Shown: positions 61,752 to 64,000 of the stretch, piece after piece
Numbering within the stretch: position 1 is the stretch's first letter
How the letters are laid out: each line of letters starts with the position of its first letter
From: Catenulispora sp. EB89
GTDB lineage: Bacteria > Actinomycetota > Actinomycetes > Streptomycetales > Catenulisporaceae
Length of the DNA stretch: 64,000 bases
NCBI RefSeq assembly: GCF_041261445.1
Contig: NZ_JBGCCU010000003.1
Span: 310,001-374,000 of the forward strand
Direction of reading: 5' to 3'
Position numbers and translations under genes: made by a program
The notes under the pieces: generated by a model
Databases searched by the model: none
The model's input: the letters and a program-made list of their open reading frames with translations, nothing else
Told to the model about the DNA's origin: nothing

Positions 61752-63451
61752 CCCACCTTCAGCCGGTGCAGCGATTCGGGCAGCAACTCCACCGACGCCT
61801 CCGCCGGGTCGGCGGTGAAGCACACGAGCCAGAACGGCCCGCGGTGCCCCGCCAGCGGGAACTGGACGGTCAGCGGCATCCTCGGCGACAGGTGCGCGCC
61901 GGCTATGCGGTGCACGACCTCGCCTTCGTGCGCGCCGCGCGGAAGGTAGTGGCCCCGGGCGAGCACGACGTCGATCGCCGGGAACGTGCAGTCGGTGTCG
62001 CTGGTCAGCGTCACCTGCCCGGTGCGGCGGCTGCCGCGGCCCTGGACCGCCGGGACGTAGCGGATCGCCGGCGGCAGCGCGGCCAGCCCGACCGAGGAGG
62101 GCGGGGCGGGCTCGGGGCTGGAGCCGGGGACCAGGGCCTCGACGGTGAACAGGCTCTCGCTCGCCCCGATCCGCAGCTGGAAGCCGCCTTCGTGCTCGTA
62201 GACGCGGCGCGTGCACTCGGTCTCGCCGCGCCGGGCGTCGCCGCCGCGGCCGATCTGCCAGCGGACGACGGAGATGACGCAGTCCGGCGGCCAGATCCAG
62301 GTGAGCAGGGCGTGCTCTTCGCGGCGCTCGGCGGTCAGTGCGGCGACCGGCTGCGGGTAGGAGGCGTCGGGGCCGGCGGAGGGCGCGGGGCGGGTCGGAG
62401 GGACGTGGCCGGTGGGTGGTGCGGTGGGTGGTGCGGTGAATGGTCCGGAGGGGGTCTGCGGTGGCGGTGAAGGTGGGGTCGGCGGCGTATAGGGAGGCTG
62501 AGTTCGGGGCCTGATCTGCTCTTCTGGGGTGGAGACCGGCTGCTGGCGGGCGGGTTCAGGGTCTTCGCGCTCAGGAGTGGTGACGAACGGCAACGGCCTT
62601 GGTGCAGGATTCGACGAAGGCGTCCCGGAGGTGTTGACCCGCAGGAATCCGAAGTCCGCGGACCGCGCCGCACCGGCCGCGACCGCCGCCCCGGGCTCGT
62701 CGCAGCGGACCGGGATCCCCAGCGCCTCGTGCAGCTGCGCGGCGAGGTCGGGTGTCGCATCGGCTCCGGCGAGCAGGACGGCGTCCAGGTCGTCCAGGAC
62801 TGCCCCGCCGACCGTCGCCCCGGCCGTACGGACCGCGTCGATCCAGCCCTCGGTGCTGGTGTCGGCGATGTGCGGCACGCGCACGACGTCCACCAGGTAC
62901 TCGCGCACCCGCAACGCGCAGATCTGCGGTCCGGCCGCGTCCACGATGCAGACCACGAGGTTCTGCGCCAGGCCTTCGCCGATCGCCTCGTAGTGCATGC
63001 AGACGGCGATCGGCGCGAGCACCGTGCCCCGGACCGCCAGGCCGGCCTCGTCGGCGGCCCGGCGCTGCGCGGCGATCGGCGCCACGCCGAGGTCGACCGG
63101 CGTGGCCAGGACCACGTCGCGCACCGTGCCGCCGGTCGCGGCCCGGGCCCGGTCGGCGAGCTCGGACAGCACCCGGGCCGCGACCCACTCCGGCGAATGC
63201 GTGCGCTCGAAGGCCTGCACGTCGGCGTCGAGGACGTCGGCGGACCGGGCCAGCAGGTCGTAGACCGAGGCGATGAAGGGTCCTGACGTACCCGGCGGCG
63301 CGGCCAGCGCGGGTTCGCCGACCAGGACCTCGTCCGGACCGGCGAAGCGGACCGCCGGCGGGATCGCCGCCGAGCCCGGCGCGCCGGCTCCGGCCGGGAG
63401 CCAGGCTATGCACGCCCGGCTGCGGCCGAGGTCGATGCCGAACACCGTCAT
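61748..63451 (-). CDS. Hsp70-like protein with Pro-rich linker and beta-sandwich C-terminus
   Basis: The 567-residue protein has an actin/Hsp70-type nucleotide-binding domain (1-270; phosphate-1 loop FGIDLGRSRACIAW at the start; VLLAGADATPDLAAQL near the adenosine site). The phosphate-2 motif, normally DLGGGT, reads VDAAGPQ, so ATP hydrolysis may be impaired. A Pro/Thr-rich linker (272-368) replaces the usual interdomain linker, and the C-terminal part (369-567) is Ig-like beta structure rather than the peptide-binding domain. ATG 63451 overlaps the AAA+ stop. It is second in the GTPase operon. Confidence 0.85.
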   Translation of the reverse strand: MTVFGIDLGRSRACIAWLPAGAGAPGSAAIPPAVRFAGPDEVLVGEPALAAPPGTSGPFIASVYDLLARSADVLDADVQAFERTHSPEWVAARVLSELADRARAATGGTVRDVVLATPVDLGVAPIAAQRRAADEAGLAVRGTVLAPIAVCMHYEAIGEGLAQNLVVCIVDAAGPQICALRVREYLVDVVRVPHIADTSTEGWIDAVRTAGATVGGAVLDDLDAVLLAGADATPDLAAQLHEALGIPVRCDEPGAAVAAGAARSADFGFLRVNTSGTPSSNPAPRPLPFVTTPEREDPEPARQQPVSTPEEQIRPRTQPPYTPPTPPSPPPQTPSGPFTAPPTAPPTGHVPPTRPAPSAGPDASYPQPVAALTAERREEHALLTWIWPPDCVISVVRWQIGRGGDARRGETECTRRVYEHEGGFQLRIGASESLFTVEALVPGSSPEPAPPSSVGLAALPPAIRYVPAVQGRGSRRTGQVTLTSDTDCTFPAIDVVLARGHYLPRGAHEGEVVHRIAGAHLSPRMPLTVQFPLAGHRGPFWLVCFTADPAEASVELLPESLHRLKVG

Positions 63452-64000
63452 ACGCCGCTCCCGTCAGGGTTCCAGTCCGCGTTCCAGCCCGCGGTAACGT
63501 TCGTGGTGGTCGGGGTGATCGGGGCGGTCGGGGTGATCGGGGTGCCGAGCGGGTCCGCGCCGCCGAGGGTGTCCGCGCCGCCGATCGCGGGCACGGCGCC
63601 GATCTCGAACCCGCCGTCCGCGTTCACGCTCACCCGCAGCCGGCTCCCCTCCGCCGGGTTCGTCTCGACGACGTACCCCGCGAGCGCGACGCGCAGACCT
63701 TCCAGCTCGTTGCGGATCTGCCGGCCGCCGTACCGGGCGTTCTCCGGCAGCTGCATCCGGGCCAGAATCCACGCGGACAGCCCCGGCCGGTCCAGGTCGA
63801 GCACGATCTTGCCGTCCTCCAGCGCCGACTCGGCCAGCTGGTCCAGCAGCCGGTTGGCGATGCCGGTGACGAACTCCGAGCGCAGCAGGTCGAAGACCAC
63901 GACGCCGGGCTTGAGCCGGCCGAAGATCTCCGGCCGGTGCATGGCCTGGAACGCGGCCTCCACCTCGCGCATGAAGTGCTCCTGGATCCGCTCGAACGGC
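63448..64000 (-). CDS. ClpB-like AAA+ protein, C-terminal part only
   Basis: The frame is open to the window edge, so only the last 183 residues or so are visible. HRPEIFGRLKPGVVVFDLL corresponds to the H-F-R-P-E-F-x-N-R-I-D sensor-2-side segment of ClpA/ClpB D2 domains, and ARYGGRQIRNELEG to the sensor-2 arginine region (GAR-x-L-x-R). A short Pro/Thr/Asn-rich tail rich in GGADPLG-like repeats follows. It is the first visible gene of the operon with Hsp70-like and GTPase genes and overlaps the Hsp70-like start by 4 bp. Walker motifs would lie outside the window. Confidence 0.8.
   Translation of the reverse strand, partial: PFERIQEHFMREVEAAFQAMHRPEIFGRLKPGVVVFDLLRSEFVTGIANRLLDQLAESALEDGKIVLDLDRPGLSAWILARMQLPENARYGGRQIRNELEGLRVALAGYVVETNPAEGSRLRVSVNADGGFEIGAVPAIGGADTLGGADPLGTPITPTAPITPTTTNVTAGWNADWNPDGSGV

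Overview
The window is high-GC DNA (roughly 70% G+C by eye) with strong third-position GC bias, many GTG starts and several probable leaderless genes. An F420-dependent LLM oxidoreductase, an LCP wall ligase, a SigE-type ECF sigma factor, a DasR-like chitin regulon and large lectin or CBM-decorated secreted enzymes point to a saprophytic, mycelial actinobacterium. Catenulisporales or Streptomyces relatives are my inference; no rRNA or tRNA is present to test it.

Positions 1-33.5 kb are ordinary chromosome with a polymer-degradation theme. It opens with the C-terminal part of a ricin/PKD/LamG secreted protein, then a UPF0145 protein, an ECF sigma factor coupled to a membrane anti-sigma-like protein, an aldo/keto reductase and a lipoprotein. 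The chitin block holds a GH19 chitinase behind two DasR-type sites (8181-9281), a GH20 hexosaminidase, a sugar ABC importer (14264-18110), a CBM3-GH16 hydrolase and a GntR/HutC regulator (20096-20857). Between the importer's binding protein and first permease sits a perfectly nested repetitive Ala/Pro reading frame. Then come chorismate mutase, LLM oxidoreductase, TetR/bicupin and SDR/MarR pairs with visible operators, an iron-box-controlled Fbp-type Fe(III) importer (25611-29397) ending in a degenerate serine recombinase, and an S53 peptidase with a duplicated Ig-like module.

Positions 33.5-64 kb form the unusual part: two convergent gene sets that look like one NTP-dependent conflict or programmed-death locus. 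The plus-strand set (33541-56427) encodes three CHAT-domain proteins (one lacking both catalytic residues), one caspase-like protease, two CX3CX2C single-cluster radical-SAM-type proteins, two large LuxR-type ATPases, a possible sigma-like protein and small conserved-looking proteins. Nearly every intergenic gap in it carries the same short motif, TCCGTCA(G/T), nine copies in all. The minus-strand set (64000-56480) is a tightly overlapping operon: ClpB-like AAA+ (cut by the window end), Hsp70-like protein, GTPase A, GAP1-like protein, and membrane-anchored GTPase B.

My reading, as inference: the GTPase/Hsp70/AAA+ module and the LuxR ATPases sense or gate a signal, the CHAT and caspase proteins are proteolytic effectors, and the two radical-SAM-type proteins modify a protein or peptide partner. 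The parts resemble known conflict-system families, but the combination and the shared upstream motif are the best candidate here for an undescribed system.
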